DNA of 64,000 nt from positions 62,001-126,000 of the forward strand of contig NZ_AYOD01000015.1 in the NCBI RefSeq assembly GCF_000497755.1. The letters run 5' to 3'. The stretch is from Aliihoeflea sp. 2WW. GTDB lineage: Bacteria; Pseudomonadota; Alphaproteobacteria; Rhizobiales; Rhizobiaceae. Positions 1 to 9,158 of the stretch are shown here, in pieces. The notes beneath the pieces were generated by a model, which saw only the letters and a list, made by a program, of their open reading frames with translations, had not been told where the DNA came from and did no database searches. Position 1 is the first letter of the stretch; every line of letters starts with the position of its first letter. The position numbers and the translations under genes are program-made.

Positions 1-417
1 AAACAGGCGGTGAAGGTCGCGCGCGAGCGCATGGCGGACGGCCGCCAGTTGATCATCTATCCCGAAGGCACGCGCCGTGCGCCGGGCGCCGAGCCGGCCT
101 ACAAATACGGCATCGCCGAACTCTACGCCGCCCTCAACGTGCCCGTCGTGCCGGTCGCGCATGTGGCGGGGCTCTACTGGCCGCGCCGCAAGTTCCTGCG
201 CCATCCCGGCACCATCCGCGCGAAGTTCCTGCCGCCGATCGAGCCGGGGCTCGACAAGCAGGTGTTTCTCGAACGGCTGGTCCGCGAGACGGAAACTGCC
301 TGCGACGAGCTTCTGGTCGAGGTCGCGCGCGACCCGTCCGGCCCGCCTTTGCCGCCGACCGCGCTCGACCGGCTGAAGGCGCTCGGCGTCGAGCCGGCGC
401 CGCGCAAGGCTAGCTGA
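1..417 (+). CDS. plsC: 1-acyl-glycerol-3-phosphate acyltransferase (PlsC family), 3' part
   Basis: This is the C-terminal 138 residues of a gene that begins before the window; the reading frame is open from base 1. The motif YPEGTR (acyltransferase block III) and the following VPVVPVAHVAG segment (block IV) identify a PlsC-type lysophosphatidic acid acyltransferase. Such enzymes move an acyl chain to the sn-2 position of lysophosphatidate at the inner membrane during phospholipid synthesis. The catalytic HX4D block would lie upstream and cannot be checked. Its last bases overlap the end of the convergent cyclotransferase gene by 8 bp. An ornithine-lipid acyltransferase (OlsA-like) is an alternative within the same superfamily. 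Confidence 0.88.
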   Translation, partial: KQAVKVARERMADGRQLIIYPEGTRRAPGAEPAYKYGIAELYAALNVPVVPVAHVAGLYWPRRKFLRHPGTIRAKFLPPIEPGLDKQVFLERLVRETETACDELLVEVARDPSGPPLPPTALDRLKALGVEPAPRKAS

Positions 418-925
418 TTTTCGCGGCCACGCTTTCGAGCCAATGATCGCGAATGCCGAGCGCTTCAAGATGCGCGACGGTGTTGAGGACGTATTCCTCG
501 TTCGGCCCCGACCGCCCGACCGCGCCGCCCACGGCGCGCGCGGCCTCCTCGGCGTCGATCCGGCCGGCATATTGCTGGTGCGCCCGGTCGACGACATAGG
601 TCAACGCCTCGACCACCGGCCCGCCTTCCAGCCTGACCGGCAGGCGTCGCTCCAGATAGACGTTGGTGACGAGTTCGCGCTCGCGGAGGTAGGCGATCAC
701 CTCCTCGCGCAGCGCGTCCGGCACGCGGAACGCCATGCCGATGCACGAGCCGCCGCGGTCGAGCCCTAGCACGAGACCCGGCCGCTCCTCCGTGCCGCGA
801 TGGACGAAGGAGCGCACGCACAGCGCCCGGCGATAGCCGTGCAGCCGCGCCCGATGCGTCTCCGTATGCGCAAAGCCCGGTCGCCACATCAGCGAGCCGT
901 AGCCAAAGACCCAAAAATCGCCCAT
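410..925 (-). CDS. Gamma-glutamylcyclotransferase, ChaC-like
   Basis: The 171-residue protein starts with the family signature FGYGSLMW, which forms the substrate-binding loop of the cyclotransferase fold. The segment YLRERE carries the expected catalytic glutamate. ChaC-family enzymes release 5-oxoproline from glutathione or gamma-glutamyl amino acids in the cytoplasm. The length is a little short of E. coli ChaC but normal for rhizobial members. It converges with the acyltransferase gene and is divergent from the DUF2125 gene, so it is probably monocistronic. The exact substrate, glutathione versus other gamma-glutamyl compounds, cannot be read from the sequence. Confidence 0.87.
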   Translation of the reverse strand: MGDFWVFGYGSLMWRPGFAHTETHRARLHGYRRALCVRSFVHRGTEERPGLVLGLDRGGSCIGMAFRVPDALREEVIAYLRERELVTNVYLERRLPVRLEGGPVVEALTYVVDRAHQQYAGRIDAEEAARAVGGAVGRSGPNEEYVLNTVAHLEALGIRDHWLESVAAKIS

Positions 926-989
926 ATCGCCGTCAGTTTAGTTCGAATGCCGGTCGTTCCGACCGGACCGGGGTAGCGAGGCACGGGGC

Positions 990-1985
990 ATGGCGTCAAG
1001 ACAATCCGGCGGATCGGGATATTCCCGCCGCATCATCCTGCTCGCACTTGGCATCGTCGTCGTCGTCATCGGCTACACCTATGGCTGGAATTATGCGGCG
1101 GATCGGCTCGTGGCCGAGGCGAATGCGCGCGTGGCGGCGCTCAACGCCAGCGGGCGCAGGGCGAATTGCGAGAATGCCGAGGCCCGCGGCTATCCGTTCC
1201 GCATCGGGCTCTTCTGCCGATCGATCATGTATGTCGATGCGCCGTCGGGCGTCGCCGTGCGCGCGGGCGCCTTCCGCTCGGCCGCGCAGGTCTACCAGCC
1301 GCAACGTGTCGTCGGTGAACTCGATGGCCCGGCGATCATCGAGTTTCCGGGCATCAACGCGCTGGAGGTAAGCTGGGAGGAAATGCGGGCAAGTTCGCGC
1401 CTCGCCTCGCCGCGCCCCGACATCGTTTCGGTCGAAGCCACCAAGATTGACATCGGCCCCGATTCGGCTCCCGCCGGCCAGCGCCCCGCTGCCTCGGCCG
1501 ATCGCGCGGAGTTTCACATGCGCCCCGCTGGATCGGGGTCGGACGTCGCCTGGCGCTTCGAGCGGCTGTCGCTCGATCCCGACCTGCTGGGCCAAGGCAC
1601 GCTGCCGCTGATCAGCGGCGAAGCGGATCTGCATTTTCCCGTCGATCCGGTGCCGGCCTTTTCGGGGCGCGGGCTGCGCGGCCTCGCAACGGTCGTCAAT
1701 TCGATGGTGATCCGCACTGCCGGCAACGAGACGGCGGCCCGGGTGGAAGGCCCCTTCTCGATCAACGAAGCGGGGCTGATCGACGCGGAGCTGTCGCTAT
1801 CGGTCGAGAACCCTCAGGTGTTCGCGCAGATCATGGCGGAACTGTTTCCGGCCGCACGCGACCAGATTCGGCTCGCGGTCGCCGGCGCAGCCATGCTGGG
1901 AGACAATCCCAGCCTGCCGATGCGGATATCGAAAGGCAGGGTGTCCATCGGCTTCCTGAACCTTGGAACGCTGCCGCCGCTCTAG
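990..1985 (+). CDS. DUF2125 domain-containing membrane-anchored protein
   Basis: The 331-residue protein has one N-terminal transmembrane helix (about residues 14-30) after a short basic tail. It is followed by a periplasmic domain containing the conserved segment ARGYPFRIGLFC with two cysteines nearby (NCENA and GLFC). This matches the DUF2125 family, common in alphaproteobacteria and without an assigned function. Upstream sequence gives an ATG at 990. Its stop overlaps the stop region of the convergent dehydrogenase gene by 4 bp. I infer an envelope protein facing the periplasm; nothing in the neighbourhood gives a more specific role. Confidence 0.78.
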   Translation: MASRQSGGSGYSRRIILLALGIVVVVIGYTYGWNYAADRLVAEANARVAALNASGRRANCENAEARGYPFRIGLFCRSIMYVDAPSGVAVRAGAFRSAAQVYQPQRVVGELDGPAIIEFPGINALEVSWEEMRASSRLASPRPDIVSVEATKIDIGPDSAPAGQRPAASADRAEFHMRPAGSGSDVAWRFERLSLDPDLLGQGTLPLISGEADLHFPVDPVPAFSGRGLRGLATVVNSMVIRTAGNETAARVEGPFSINEAGLIDAELSLSVENPQVFAQIMAELFPAARDQIRLAVAGAAMLGDNPSLPMRISKGRVSIGFLNLGTLPPL

Positions 1986-2905
1986 TTTTTCTTCGCCGCC
2001 TGCCGTCCGAAGTCCGGCGCGTCGACTTCCTGGCCCGCATCGATGATCGAACGGCGCACTGCGCGCGTGCGGGTGAAGAGATCGAAGAGCTTGTCGCCGT
2101 CGCCCCAGCGAACCGCGCGCTGCAGGGACGCAAGGTCCTCCGAAAAGCGCGCCAGCATTTCGAGAATCGCGTCCTTATTGTGCAGGCACACGTCGCGCCA
2201 CATGGTCGGGTCGGAGGCGGCGAGGCGCGTGAAGTCGCGGAAGCCGGAGGCCGAATATTTGATGACCTCGCTCTTCGTCACCGCTTCCAGATCGTCCGCG
2301 GTGCCGACGATGTTGTAGGCGATGATGTGCGGCAGGTGCGAGACGATGGCGAGCACCATGTCGTGGTGCTGCGGGTCCATCGTGTCGATGTTTGAGCCGC
2401 AGGCGCGCCAGAATTCGGAGAGCTTCGTAAGGGCGTCCGGGTCGGTGCCTTCGAGCGGCGTGAGGATGCACCAGCGATTGGCGAAGAGCTCGGCAAAGCC
2501 GGCGTCGGGACCTGACTTTTCCGTGCCCGCCAGCGGGTGGCCGGGAATGAAATGGACGCCCCCCGGCATATGCGGCGCCATCTGCGCGATGACGGATGCC
2601 TTGGTGGAGCCGACATCGGTGACGATCGCGCCGGGCTTCAAATGATCCCGGATCGCGATGGCGACGGATTCGGAGGCGCCGACCGGCACCGAAACGACGA
2701 CGAGGTCGGCGTCGCGGACGGCCTCGGCGGCATCGATCGTATAGCTGTCGCCAAGCCCGAGTTCCTCGGCCCGGGCGAGCGTATCCGCGCTGCGGGTCGA
2801 GACGACGAGATGGCCGGCGAGCCCTTCCCGGCGCACCACGCGGGCGAGCGAGGAACCGATCAGGCCGATGCCGATGAAGGCGATGCGGTCGAAATGGGGT
2901 TTCAC
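1982..2905 (-). CDS. tyrC: Prephenate / cyclohexadienyl dehydrogenase
   Basis: The 307-residue protein opens with a Rossmann NAD(P) motif (GIGLIGSS, from residue 12) and has the family segment IPGHPLAGTEKSGP with the conserved histidine. It is a TyrA-type dehydrogenase that converts prephenate or arogenate to the tyrosine precursor. There is no fused chorismate mutase or ACT domain. It follows hisC with one base between the genes (2906), so the two are surely cotranscribed; HisC-like aminotransferases often serve aromatic synthesis too. The hisC-tyrC pairing is typical of rhizobia. Whether the substrate is prephenate or arogenate is not visible, hence tyrC rather than tyrA as the label. Confidence 0.92.
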   Translation of the reverse strand: MKPHFDRIAFIGIGLIGSSLARVVRREGLAGHLVVSTRSADTLARAEELGLGDSYTIDAAEAVRDADLVVVSVPVGASESVAIAIRDHLKPGAIVTDVGSTKASVIAQMAPHMPGGVHFIPGHPLAGTEKSGPDAGFAELFANRWCILTPLEGTDPDALTKLSEFWRACGSNIDTMDPQHHDMVLAIVSHLPHIIAYNIVGTADDLEAVTKSEVIKYSASGFRDFTRLAASDPTMWRDVCLHNKDAILEMLARFSEDLASLQRAVRWGDGDKLFDLFTRTRAVRRSIIDAGQEVDAPDFGRQAAKKN

Positions 2906-2906
2906 G

Positions 2907-4001
2907 TCACGCCTTCATGAAGTCGGTCAGCGCCTCGACGACGCCGCGATTGGCCTCTTCCGAGCCGATCGTCATGCGCAGCGCATTGGGAAAGCCGTAG
3001 CCCGTCACGCGGCGCAGGATGAAGCCGCGCTCGGTGAGGAACGCATCGGCCGCTTCCGCCGAGCGCGTCTCGATGAAATGGATCAGCACGAAATTGCCGA
3101 CGCTCGGCGTCACGCGAAGACCGATCTTCGTCAGTTCGTCCGCCACCCAGGGCAGCCAGGCCTCGTTGAAGGCGACGGCCTCCTCGACATGGTTGCGGTC
3201 GCGGATCGCGGCGGCGCCGGCGGCGATCGCCATCGCGTTGACGTTGAACGGTCCGCGCACGCGGTTGACGGCGTCGATGATGCCGGCCGGGGCGTACATC
3301 CAGCCGATGCGAAGCCCGGCAAGGCCGTGAATCTTGGAGAAGGTGCGCGTCATCACGACGTTCTGCGCCGACGAGACGAGTTCGATGCCGGACTCGTAGT
3401 CGTTGCGGCGGACATATTCGGCATAGGCCGCGTCGATGACCAGCACGACATGGGACGGCAGGCCGGCATGGAGCCGGCGCACTTCCTCGAACGGCAGGTA
3501 GGTGCCGGTCGGGTTGTTCGGATTGGCGAGGAACACGATCTTGGTGCGCTCGGTGACGGCGGCGAGGATCGCGTCGACATCCGCGCGCTCATTCGTCTCC
3601 TTGACGACGACCGGCACGCCGCCCGAGGCCAGAATCTGGATGCGGTAGACGAGGAAGCCGTGCTCGGTGAAGATGCCCTCGTCGCCGGCCGTCAGATAGG
3701 TCTGCGCGAGGAGGCCGAGCAGTTCGTCCGATCCGTTCGAGCAGAGGATGTTGTCGGCGTTGAGGCCATGGACCTCGGCGATGGCCCGCCGCAGCTCGTT
3801 GGCCGAACCGTCCGGATAGAGTTCGGCATGGGCGAGCACCTGCGCGGCGGCGTCGATGGCCTCCGGAGAAGCGCCGAGCGGCGTTTCGTTTGAGGACAGC
3901 TTGTGGACCTTGCCCTTCGACGTATCGCCGTGCTTGCCTGGCACGTAGGCTGCAATGTCCATGACGCCGGGGCGTGGCTGCGGGCGAAGCTTCTCATTCA
4001 T
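2907..4001 (-). CDS. hisC: Histidinol-phosphate aminotransferase
   Basis: The protein has 364 residues when started at the ATG at 4001 ([10 protein letters not shown]...); an upstream in-frame extension to 4061 looks non-native. It is a fold-type I PLP aminotransferase with the lysine motif [14 protein letters not shown] and a cofactor-binding region ending [11 protein letters not shown]. It is expected to make histidinol phosphate from imidazole-acetol phosphate. Because it sits directly upstream of the tyrosine-pathway dehydrogenase, it may also transaminate prephenate or phenylpyruvate. It is divergent from metA, sharing about 210 bp of intergenic DNA that holds the metA riboswitch. Confidence 0.93.
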   Translation of the reverse strand: MNEKLRPQPRPGVMDIAAYVPGKHGDTSKGKVHKLSSNETPLGASPEAIDAAAQVLAHAELYPDGSANELRRAIAEVHGLNADNILCSNGSDELLGLLAQTYLTAGDEGIFTEHGFLVYRIQILASGGVPVVVKETNERADVDAILAAVTERTKIVFLANPNNPTGTYLPFEEVRRLHAGLPSHVVLVIDAAYAEYVRRNDYESGIELVSSAQNVVMTRTFSKIHGLAGLRIGWMYAPAGIIDAVNRVRGPFNVNAMAIAAGAAAIRDRNHVEEAVAFNEAWLPWVADELTKIGLRVTPSVGNFVLIHFIETRSAEAADAFLTERGFILRRVTGYGFPNALRMTIGSEEANRGVVEALTDFMKA

Positions 4002-4090
4002 GTCGACGGGTCCACTTTGGGAAAGGCGGGCTCCATCTACCAAGCTTTGCGATTGACGCAAAGGGCGTGTGTGCCTAAATGCGCGCGTGA

Positions 4091-4145
4091 ACCCGTGGTG
4101 ATTTGGCCGGTCGGCTTGCAGCCACGTTAAAAAAGTTGCTAAGGG
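4091..4145 (+). ncRNA. SAM-II riboswitch (metA leader)
   Basis: The leader of metA contains the SAM-II pattern. A P1 stem is formed by CGTGG (4094-4098) and CCACG (4122-4126). The loop-rich core GTGATTTG follows the first strand, and TTGCAGCCACGTTAAA runs into AGTTGCTAAGG, which supplies the pseudoknot strand. This arrangement is known upstream of metA in alphaproteobacteria and represses expression when S-adenosylmethionine is bound. The element ends about 70 bases before the metA start codon. Confidence 0.92.
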
Positions 4146-4213
4146 GCCGCTTGCACAGTCCGTTCGGACCGGCCGCGAATCTGCCGCCGGTTTCCTGCGT
4201 TCTGGAGTGCACC

Positions 4214-5131
4214 ATGCCGATCAAGATTCCCGACCAGCTACCCGCCCGCGACATTCTCGTGCGCGAAGGCGTGTCCATCATGGACGAGCAGACGGCGCTC
4301 CGGCAGGACATCCGCCCGCTGCAGATCGGTCTGCTCAACCTGATGCCGAACAAGGTCCGCACCGAGACGCAGTTCGCCCGTCTGATCGGCGCGACGCCGC
4401 TCCAGATCGAGCTGACGCTGGTGCGGATCGCCAACCACAAGGCCAAGAACACGCCCGAGGACCACCTGATCTCGTTCTACCAGACGTGGGACGAGGTGCG
4501 TGATCGCAAGTTCGACGGGTTCATCGTCACCGGCGCGCCGATCGAGCTGCTGCCCTTCGAGGAAGTCGGCTACTGGGCCGAGATGACGCGCATTCTCGAC
4601 TGGACGAAGACCAACGCGCATTCCTCGTTCTTCATCTGCTGGGGCGCGATGGCGGCGGCGTGGCACTTTCACAAGCTGCCGAAATATGCGCTCGAAGAAA
4701 AGGCGTTCGGCGTGTTCCGCCATCGCAACAACGCGCCGGCATCGCCCTTTCTGACGGGCGTCTCGGACGACTTCGCCGTGCCGGTCTCGCGCTGGACGGA
4801 AGTGCGATCCGCCGACATCCGGCCGGAATCAGGTCTCGAACTCCTGATGGAATCGGACGTGACGGGGCCGTGCATGCTGGCGGAGAAGGCCGGGAACAGG
4901 CTCTATATGTTCAACCATATCGAGTACGATTCCACCTCGCTGAAGGAGGAATACGACCGCGACGTCGCTGCAGGCGTCAAGACCGGCCTGCCGCACGCCT
5001 ATTATCCGGACAACGACCCGACCCGCGCGCCGCTCAACCGCTGGCGCTCGCATGCCCATCTTCTGTTCGGCAACTGGATCAACCAGGTCTACCAGACGAC
5101 GACCTACCGGCTCGAAGACATCGGCAAGTAG
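4214..5131 (+). CDS. metA: Homoserine O-acyltransferase (predicted acetyl-CoA type)
   Basis: The 305-residue protein starts at the ATG at 4214 ([15 protein letters not shown]), after the riboswitch; the longer frame from 4103 would translate the riboswitch itself. It is a MetA-family enzyme that acylates homoserine in the first committed step of methionine synthesis. The nucleophilic cysteine is C142 ([10 protein letters not shown]), and the histidine of MFNHIEYD is also present. Residue 111 is glutamate (GAPIELLPF), where E. coli MetA has glycine. In characterised members, glutamate here goes with acetyl-CoA rather than succinyl-CoA. So, although the family is usually named succinyltransferase, this one is likely an acetyltransferase. 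Confidence 0.95.
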   Translation: MPIKIPDQLPARDILVREGVSIMDEQTALRQDIRPLQIGLLNLMPNKVRTETQFARLIGATPLQIELTLVRIANHKAKNTPEDHLISFYQTWDEVRDRKFDGFIVTGAPIELLPFEEVGYWAEMTRILDWTKTNAHSSFFICWGAMAAAWHFHKLPKYALEEKAFGVFRHRNNAPASPFLTGVSDDFAVPVSRWTEVRSADIRPESGLELLMESDVTGPCMLAEKAGNRLYMFNHIEYDSTSLKEEYDRDVAAGVKTGLPHAYYPDNDPTRAPLNRWRSHAHLLFGNWINQVYQTTTYRLEDIGK

Positions 5132-5148
5132 CAGCTCGGCAGCGGCCG

Positions 5149-5370
5149 CTAGCCCTTTTCGATCACGAAGCGGTGGCCGCCGTCGACGGACGTGCTGTCG
5201 ACGAGCCTGTGGCCGTCTTCCTGGCAGAAGGCGGGGATGTCGAGGGCCGCGAGCGGATCGGTCGTCTCGACCGTCAGGAATTCGCCGGTCCGCATCGACT
5301 GCAGGCGCTTGCGCGTCTTCAGCACTGGAAGGGGGCAGTTGAGCCCCCTCAGATCGTAGATTTCGGTCAA
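5149..5370 (-). CDS. TusA/SirA-like sulfur carrier protein
   Basis: The 73-residue protein carries the TusA signature DLRGLNCPLPVLKTRK near the N-terminus, with the active cysteine in the CPxP motif. TusA-family proteins carry persulfide sulfur between desulfurases and acceptor pathways such as tRNA thiolation or molybdenum cofactor synthesis. It lies 4 bp from the end of the L,D-transpeptidase gene on the same strand, so the two are likely cotranscribed, with this gene second. The partner desulfurase is not in the window, so the exact acceptor pathway is unknown. Confidence 0.88.
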   Translation of the reverse strand: MTEIYDLRGLNCPLPVLKTRKRLQSMRTGEFLTVETTDPLAALDIPAFCQEDGHRLVDSTSVDGGHRFVIEKG

Positions 5371-5374
5371 ATCT

Positions 5375-6553
5375 CTAGTTGCCGAACAGCGTCATCAGGC
5401 GGCCGAGGCGCGAGGGCGGCTCGGCGGGCTGCGGCGCGGGCGCGACGGCAATCGGAGCCGGCTCGGCGACGGGCGCTGCGGCAACGGGTGCCGGCATCGG
5501 TGCGGGAACGGGCTGCGGGGCCGGCTGGTACGCGACGGCCGCAGCGGCCGGGCGTTCGCTCGGCGGACGCGTCGAAACCATCACGCCGGACTGTTCGAAA
5601 TTCGGCGGCTCCTGGCTGACGCGCTCACCGCGCGCGCGCTTGCGCGACCAGTCGGCCACGAGCGCGGCTTCCTTGACACCGGTGATCGACGGCGCGGGCT
5701 TGGAAAAGGCGCTGGAATCGAGGGCCGAGGTAAAGGCGACGTCGAAGGTCGACTTGTAGGTCTTGTAGGCCGTCTGCAGCGCTTCGGGCTGCGTCGCCGC
5801 CGGGCAGGCGCCGGTGGGCGAGAACGGACGCCCGTCCGCCGTGTACTGGTTGAAGACGTAGCGCCGCTCGCACACGTCCACCTTCGGCGGCAGCTTGGTG
5901 ATCTCGAAGTGGTCGTAACCTTCCTTCAGCATGGTCCAGAACTCGTAGTTCGGATCGCTCTTGTAGCGCGCCATGTTCTGCGCGGTCATGCGGAAGGGAT
6001 AGGCCTGCAACTGGAACGCCTGCTGGCCGCCCTTGAAGGCGTCGCGCGCGAAGGCGTAGATTTCCTCGACCTGTTCGTCGGTCATCGAATAGCAGCCCGA
6101 GGACGAGCAACCGCCATGAACCATCAGATGCTGGCCCGAACGGCCATGCGCGCGGTCATAGGCGTTCGGGAAACCGATATTGAACGACAGGTGATAGCTC
6201 GATTGCGGGTTCATCTGATGCGGCCCGACCGCATAGAAGCCCTCCGGCGCCTGGCGGTCGCCTTCGGTGAATTTCGGCCCGAGCTTGCCCGACCATTTGC
6301 AGATCTCGTAGGTCTTCACGAGGTCGAAGCGGCCATTGTCCTTCTGCTTCCAGACTTCGAGGACGGCTTCTTCCTTGAACAGGCGCACCATGATCGGCGA
6401 CGTCGTGCTCATGCCCTTCGCCTTCATCGTCTGCACGACCTTGGCGGGCAATTGCCTCTCGGCTTTGGGCGCAATGTCCTCGAGCGAAGCGTTGCAGCCG
6501 GCCAGCATGGTGGCGGCGGCGAGAAGGGCGACATGGGCAAGGCGAAGATTCAT
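5375..6553 (-). CDS. L,D-transpeptidase family lipoprotein (YafK-like)
   Basis: The start chosen is the ATG at 6553, giving 392 residues with a lipoprotein signal (hydrophobic stretch then LAGC). The catalytic YkuD-type motif HGGCSSSGCYSM is present, with the nucleophilic cysteine in SGC. The C-terminal 60 residues or so are rich in proline and alanine and look disordered. Enzymes of this type make or cut L,D-linkages in peptidoglycan, or attach proteins to it, in the periplasm. The lipid anchor suggests tethering to a membrane. It lies upstream of the TusA-like gene on the same strand. Confidence 0.87.
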   Translation of the reverse strand: MNLRLAHVALLAAATMLAGCNASLEDIAPKAERQLPAKVVQTMKAKGMSTTSPIMVRLFKEEAVLEVWKQKDNGRFDLVKTYEICKWSGKLGPKFTEGDRQAPEGFYAVGPHQMNPQSSYHLSFNIGFPNAYDRAHGRSGQHLMVHGGCSSSGCYSMTDEQVEEIYAFARDAFKGGQQAFQLQAYPFRMTAQNMARYKSDPNYEFWTMLKEGYDHFEITKLPPKVDVCERRYVFNQYTADGRPFSPTGACPAATQPEALQTAYKTYKSTFDVAFTSALDSSAFSKPAPSITGVKEAALVADWSRKRARGERVSQEPPNFEQSGVMVSTRPPSERPAAAAVAYQPAPQPVPAPMPAPVAAAPVAEPAPIAVAPAPQPAEPPSRLGRLMTLFGN

Positions 6554-6694
6554 GGTCGTCGACGGCTCTCTGTGATCCCCCGCGAAGCCGCATGCATAGC
6601 GCACCAGGCCTCGCAAAACCCGACGCTAGACTGGTTAACCTTGAAAAACCGTTACCACAATCGAAAAATTGTCTTGCCCTGCCGCAACGTCGCC

Positions 6695-7648
6695 TCAGGC
6701 GAGACTGCGGCCGATGGCCAGGAACTTCTCGCGGCGATGTTCGCGGTAGTCCATGTTGGCGCCCTGCAGTTCGGCAAAGCCGCGTGAAATCTGCTCGCCG
6801 GCCGCCTCGATGACGTTCTCGCGACCGCGATGGGCGCCGCCGAGCGGCTCGGAAATGATGCCGTCGATGATCTTCAAGTCGAGCAGATCCTGCGCGGTGA
6901 TCTTCATGTTCGTCGCCGCATCCTTGGCGCGCGTCGAATCGTGCCAGAGGATCGATGCCGCCCCTTCCGGCGAGATCACCGAATAGATCGAGTGCTCGAG
7001 CATGTAGACCTTGTTGGCCGTCGCGATGGCGATCGCGCCGCCCGAGCCGCCCTCGCCGATGACGACGGAGACGGTCGGGACCTTCATCGCCAGGCACTGC
7101 GAGGTCGAGCGCGCGATGGCCTCGGCCTGCCCGCGCTCCTCCGCGCCGATGCCCGGATAGGCGCCGGCCGTGTCGACCAGCGTGATCATCGGCACCTTGA
7201 AGCGGTCGGCAAGTTCCATGATGCGCACGGCCTTGCGGTAGCCCTCAGGCCGCGCCATGCCGAAATTATGCTTCAGCCGCGTCTTGGTGTCCGAGCCTTT
7301 TTCCTGTCCGAGGACGGCGACCGGCTGGCCGCGAAAGCGTGCGAAGCCGCCGATGATCGCATTGTCCTCGCCGAAGGCGCGGTCGCCTGCCAGCGGCGTG
7401 AAATCGGTGAACAGCCCGGCGACGTAGTCGACGCAATGCGGGCGATCCGGATGGCGGGCGACCTGCGCCTTCTGCCAAGGCGTCAACTGCCGGTAAAGAT
7501 CGCGCAGCGCTTCGCGCGACCGCTTTTCCAGCCGGGAGATTTCCTCGCCGACATCCACCGCCTCGCCGCTGTCGGCCAGCTTCCTCAGTTCGAGAATCTT
7601 GCCTTCCAGATCTGCGACAGGCTTTTCGAAGTCGAGATAATTATACAT
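6695..7648 (-). CDS. accA: Acetyl-CoA carboxylase carboxyltransferase subunit alpha
   Basis: The 317-residue protein matches AccA through its full length: an N-terminal helical region ([17 protein letters not shown]) followed by the carboxyltransferase domain with [18 protein letters not shown] and the glycine-rich oxyanion region [13 protein letters not shown]. Together with AccD it transfers carboxyl from biotin to acetyl-CoA, giving malonyl-CoA for fatty acid synthesis. The size is normal. It lies downstream of xerD on the same strand with a gap of about 80 bp, an arrangement seen in many rhizobia. Confidence 0.97.
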   Translation of the reverse strand: MYNYLDFEKPVADLEGKILELRKLADSGEAVDVGEEISRLEKRSREALRDLYRQLTPWQKAQVARHPDRPHCVDYVAGLFTDFTPLAGDRAFGEDNAIIGGFARFRGQPVAVLGQEKGSDTKTRLKHNFGMARPEGYRKAVRIMELADRFKVPMITLVDTAGAYPGIGAEERGQAEAIARSTSQCLAMKVPTVSVVIGEGGSGGAIAIATANKVYMLEHSIYSVISPEGAASILWHDSTRAKDAATNMKITAQDLLDLKIIDGIISEPLGGAHRGRENVIEAAGEQISRGFAELQGANMDYREHRREKFLAIGRSLA

Positions 7649-7726
7649 GGACTCTCTGGCTTACCGGGAAAGGTGGCGTGACGGTCCGCGCTTGCGGGAT
7701 GCGGGCTTCACATAGCGGTCACAAGG

Positions 7727-8650
7727 CTAATCGGCAAGCGGATGGTGATTCACGACGAGATCGCTGAGCGTCTTTTCCAGCACATGCGTGTAGATTTGCG
7801 TCGTCGAAATGTCGGCATGGCCGAGAAGTTGCTGGACGGCCCGCAGGTCGGCGCCGTTCTGCAGGAGATGACTGGCGAAGGCATGGCGCAGGACGTGAGG
7901 CGAAAGATCCGCGGCGCGAATGCCCGCCCGGGTGCCGAGCGCCTTCAATTCGCGCGCCACGACCTGCCTCGCCAGATATCCCTCCTTCGACCGTGCCGGG
8001 AACAGGAACCGGCTGTCGGCCGATTGCGGGTCGGCATTGCGCAAGGCGGCCCATGCCTTCACCGCCTCGCGCGCGACCGGCGAGAGGGGAACGAGACGAT
8101 CCTTGCCACCCTTGCCGGTGACGGCGAAGAAGCGGTCATTGCGTGCGGCAACCGCGACCGGAAGCTGGACGAGTTCGGAGACGCGCAGGCCCGTCGCATA
8201 GAAGAGCTCGACGATCGCCTGCATCCGGACGCGCATTGCACGCTCTGCGTCGGACAGGCCGGCTTCGCTCGCTTCCGCTTCGGCACGCGCCAGCAGTCGG
8301 TCGACAAGGCTTTCTCCCATCGTCTTCGGCAGGCTGCGCGCCTTGCGCGGTGCATCGATGGTCGCAGTGGGATCGTCACCGCGCAGTCCTTCGGAATAGA
8401 GGAAGCGGTAGAACTGGCGCAGCGCCGAGAGATGCCGGGCCTGCGTGGTCGATGCAAAGCCGCGCAACGACAGATCTTCCAGATAGAAGGCGATATCGGC
8501 CGGCGCGGCCTTCGCCAGCCCGCCACGCGCTGCCAACACGCCTTGCGCATCCTCGAGGTCGCGCCTGTAGGCGGCGAGCGTGTTGTCGCTCGATCCGCGT
8601 TCGGCACTCATCATCTCGAGAAAGGATTCGATTCGCAGCGCGCTCGACAT
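7727..8650 (-). CDS. xerD: Site-specific tyrosine recombinase XerD
   Basis: The ATG at 8650 has a GGAGG ribosome site 6 bases upstream and gives 307 residues ([14 protein letters not shown]); the longer frame begins at a TTG and lacks this. The N-terminal SAM-like core-binding domain is followed by the catalytic domain with arginine in [21 protein letters not shown], the later histidine in [10 protein letters not shown] and the nucleophile in IYTHV. XerD works with XerC at the dif site to resolve chromosome dimers. The housekeeping context next to accA and normal length argue against a mobile-element integrase. Confidence 0.92.
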   Translation of the reverse strand: MSSALRIESFLEMMSAERGSSDNTLAAYRRDLEDAQGVLAARGGLAKAAPADIAFYLEDLSLRGFASTTQARHLSALRQFYRFLYSEGLRGDDPTATIDAPRKARSLPKTMGESLVDRLLARAEAEASEAGLSDAERAMRVRMQAIVELFYATGLRVSELVQLPVAVAARNDRFFAVTGKGGKDRLVPLSPVAREAVKAWAALRNADPQSADSRFLFPARSKEGYLARQVVARELKALGTRAGIRAADLSPHVLRHAFASHLLQNGADLRAVQQLLGHADISTTQIYTHVLEKTLSDLVVNHHPLAD

Positions 8651-8758
8651 GGCTGGCCTCCGCCCGGCCAAGATCGGTGCGATTCGTTATCGTTTGATGA
8701 AGCGGCGGGAACCAACTGCGCGGCTTTGCCGTTTCTGGCTCGTGAAAGGGACGTGGTC

Positions 8759-9085
8759 ATGGAACACATCGCTGCCATTCTTCTGATGATCGGGTGCTCG
8801 GGCGATCTCGCGCAATGCGAGGAAATTCCAGCTCCGGTCTTCGCCTATGAAACGGTCGAGGAATGCCGGTCGGACCTTCCCTCGGTGCGATCCGCCGCCG
8901 GGGAAAGCCATCCGAAGATGTTCGCCGAATGCGTTTCCGTCGATCCCCTGCTCGTGGAGGCTGATGCCGAGCTGGTCTGGGATATCGAGGACGGAAAGCT
9001 GGTCGCGTCTCTAGAGCCTTGGGTGGAACCGAGCATGGCAGTCGCCATGGCATTCGGTGATGCCGTTACGAACCGTCAGGAATAA
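8759..9085 (+). CDS. Hypothetical protein, 108 aa
   Basis: The frame begins at an ATG at 8759 with AAAGGGA about 10 bases upstream. The N-terminus is short and hydrophobic (IAAILLMIGC), and there are four cysteines at about residues 13, 20, 36 and 58. The composition otherwise is acidic. This could be a small secreted or membrane-associated protein, but no family was recognised. It is divergent from xerD across about 108 bp and precedes the glycine-zipper lipoprotein gene by 73 bp. Confidence 0.6.
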   Translation: MEHIAAILLMIGCSGDLAQCEEIPAPVFAYETVEECRSDLPSVRSAAGESHPKMFAECVSVDPLLVEADAELVWDIEDGKLVASLEPWVEPSMAVAMAFGDAVTNRQE

Positions 9086-9158
9086 ACGACTTGATTATCC
9101 AACCGCATGCACTTCATTTACCCGCCGAAGGGCATGCCCATCCCTATGGAGGCTGTAA

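Noticed and set aside
7727-8650. Tyrosine recombinase as a sign of a mobile element
   Set aside because: Length, motifs and the accA neighbour identify chromosomal XerD; no attachment sites or cargo genes are next to it.
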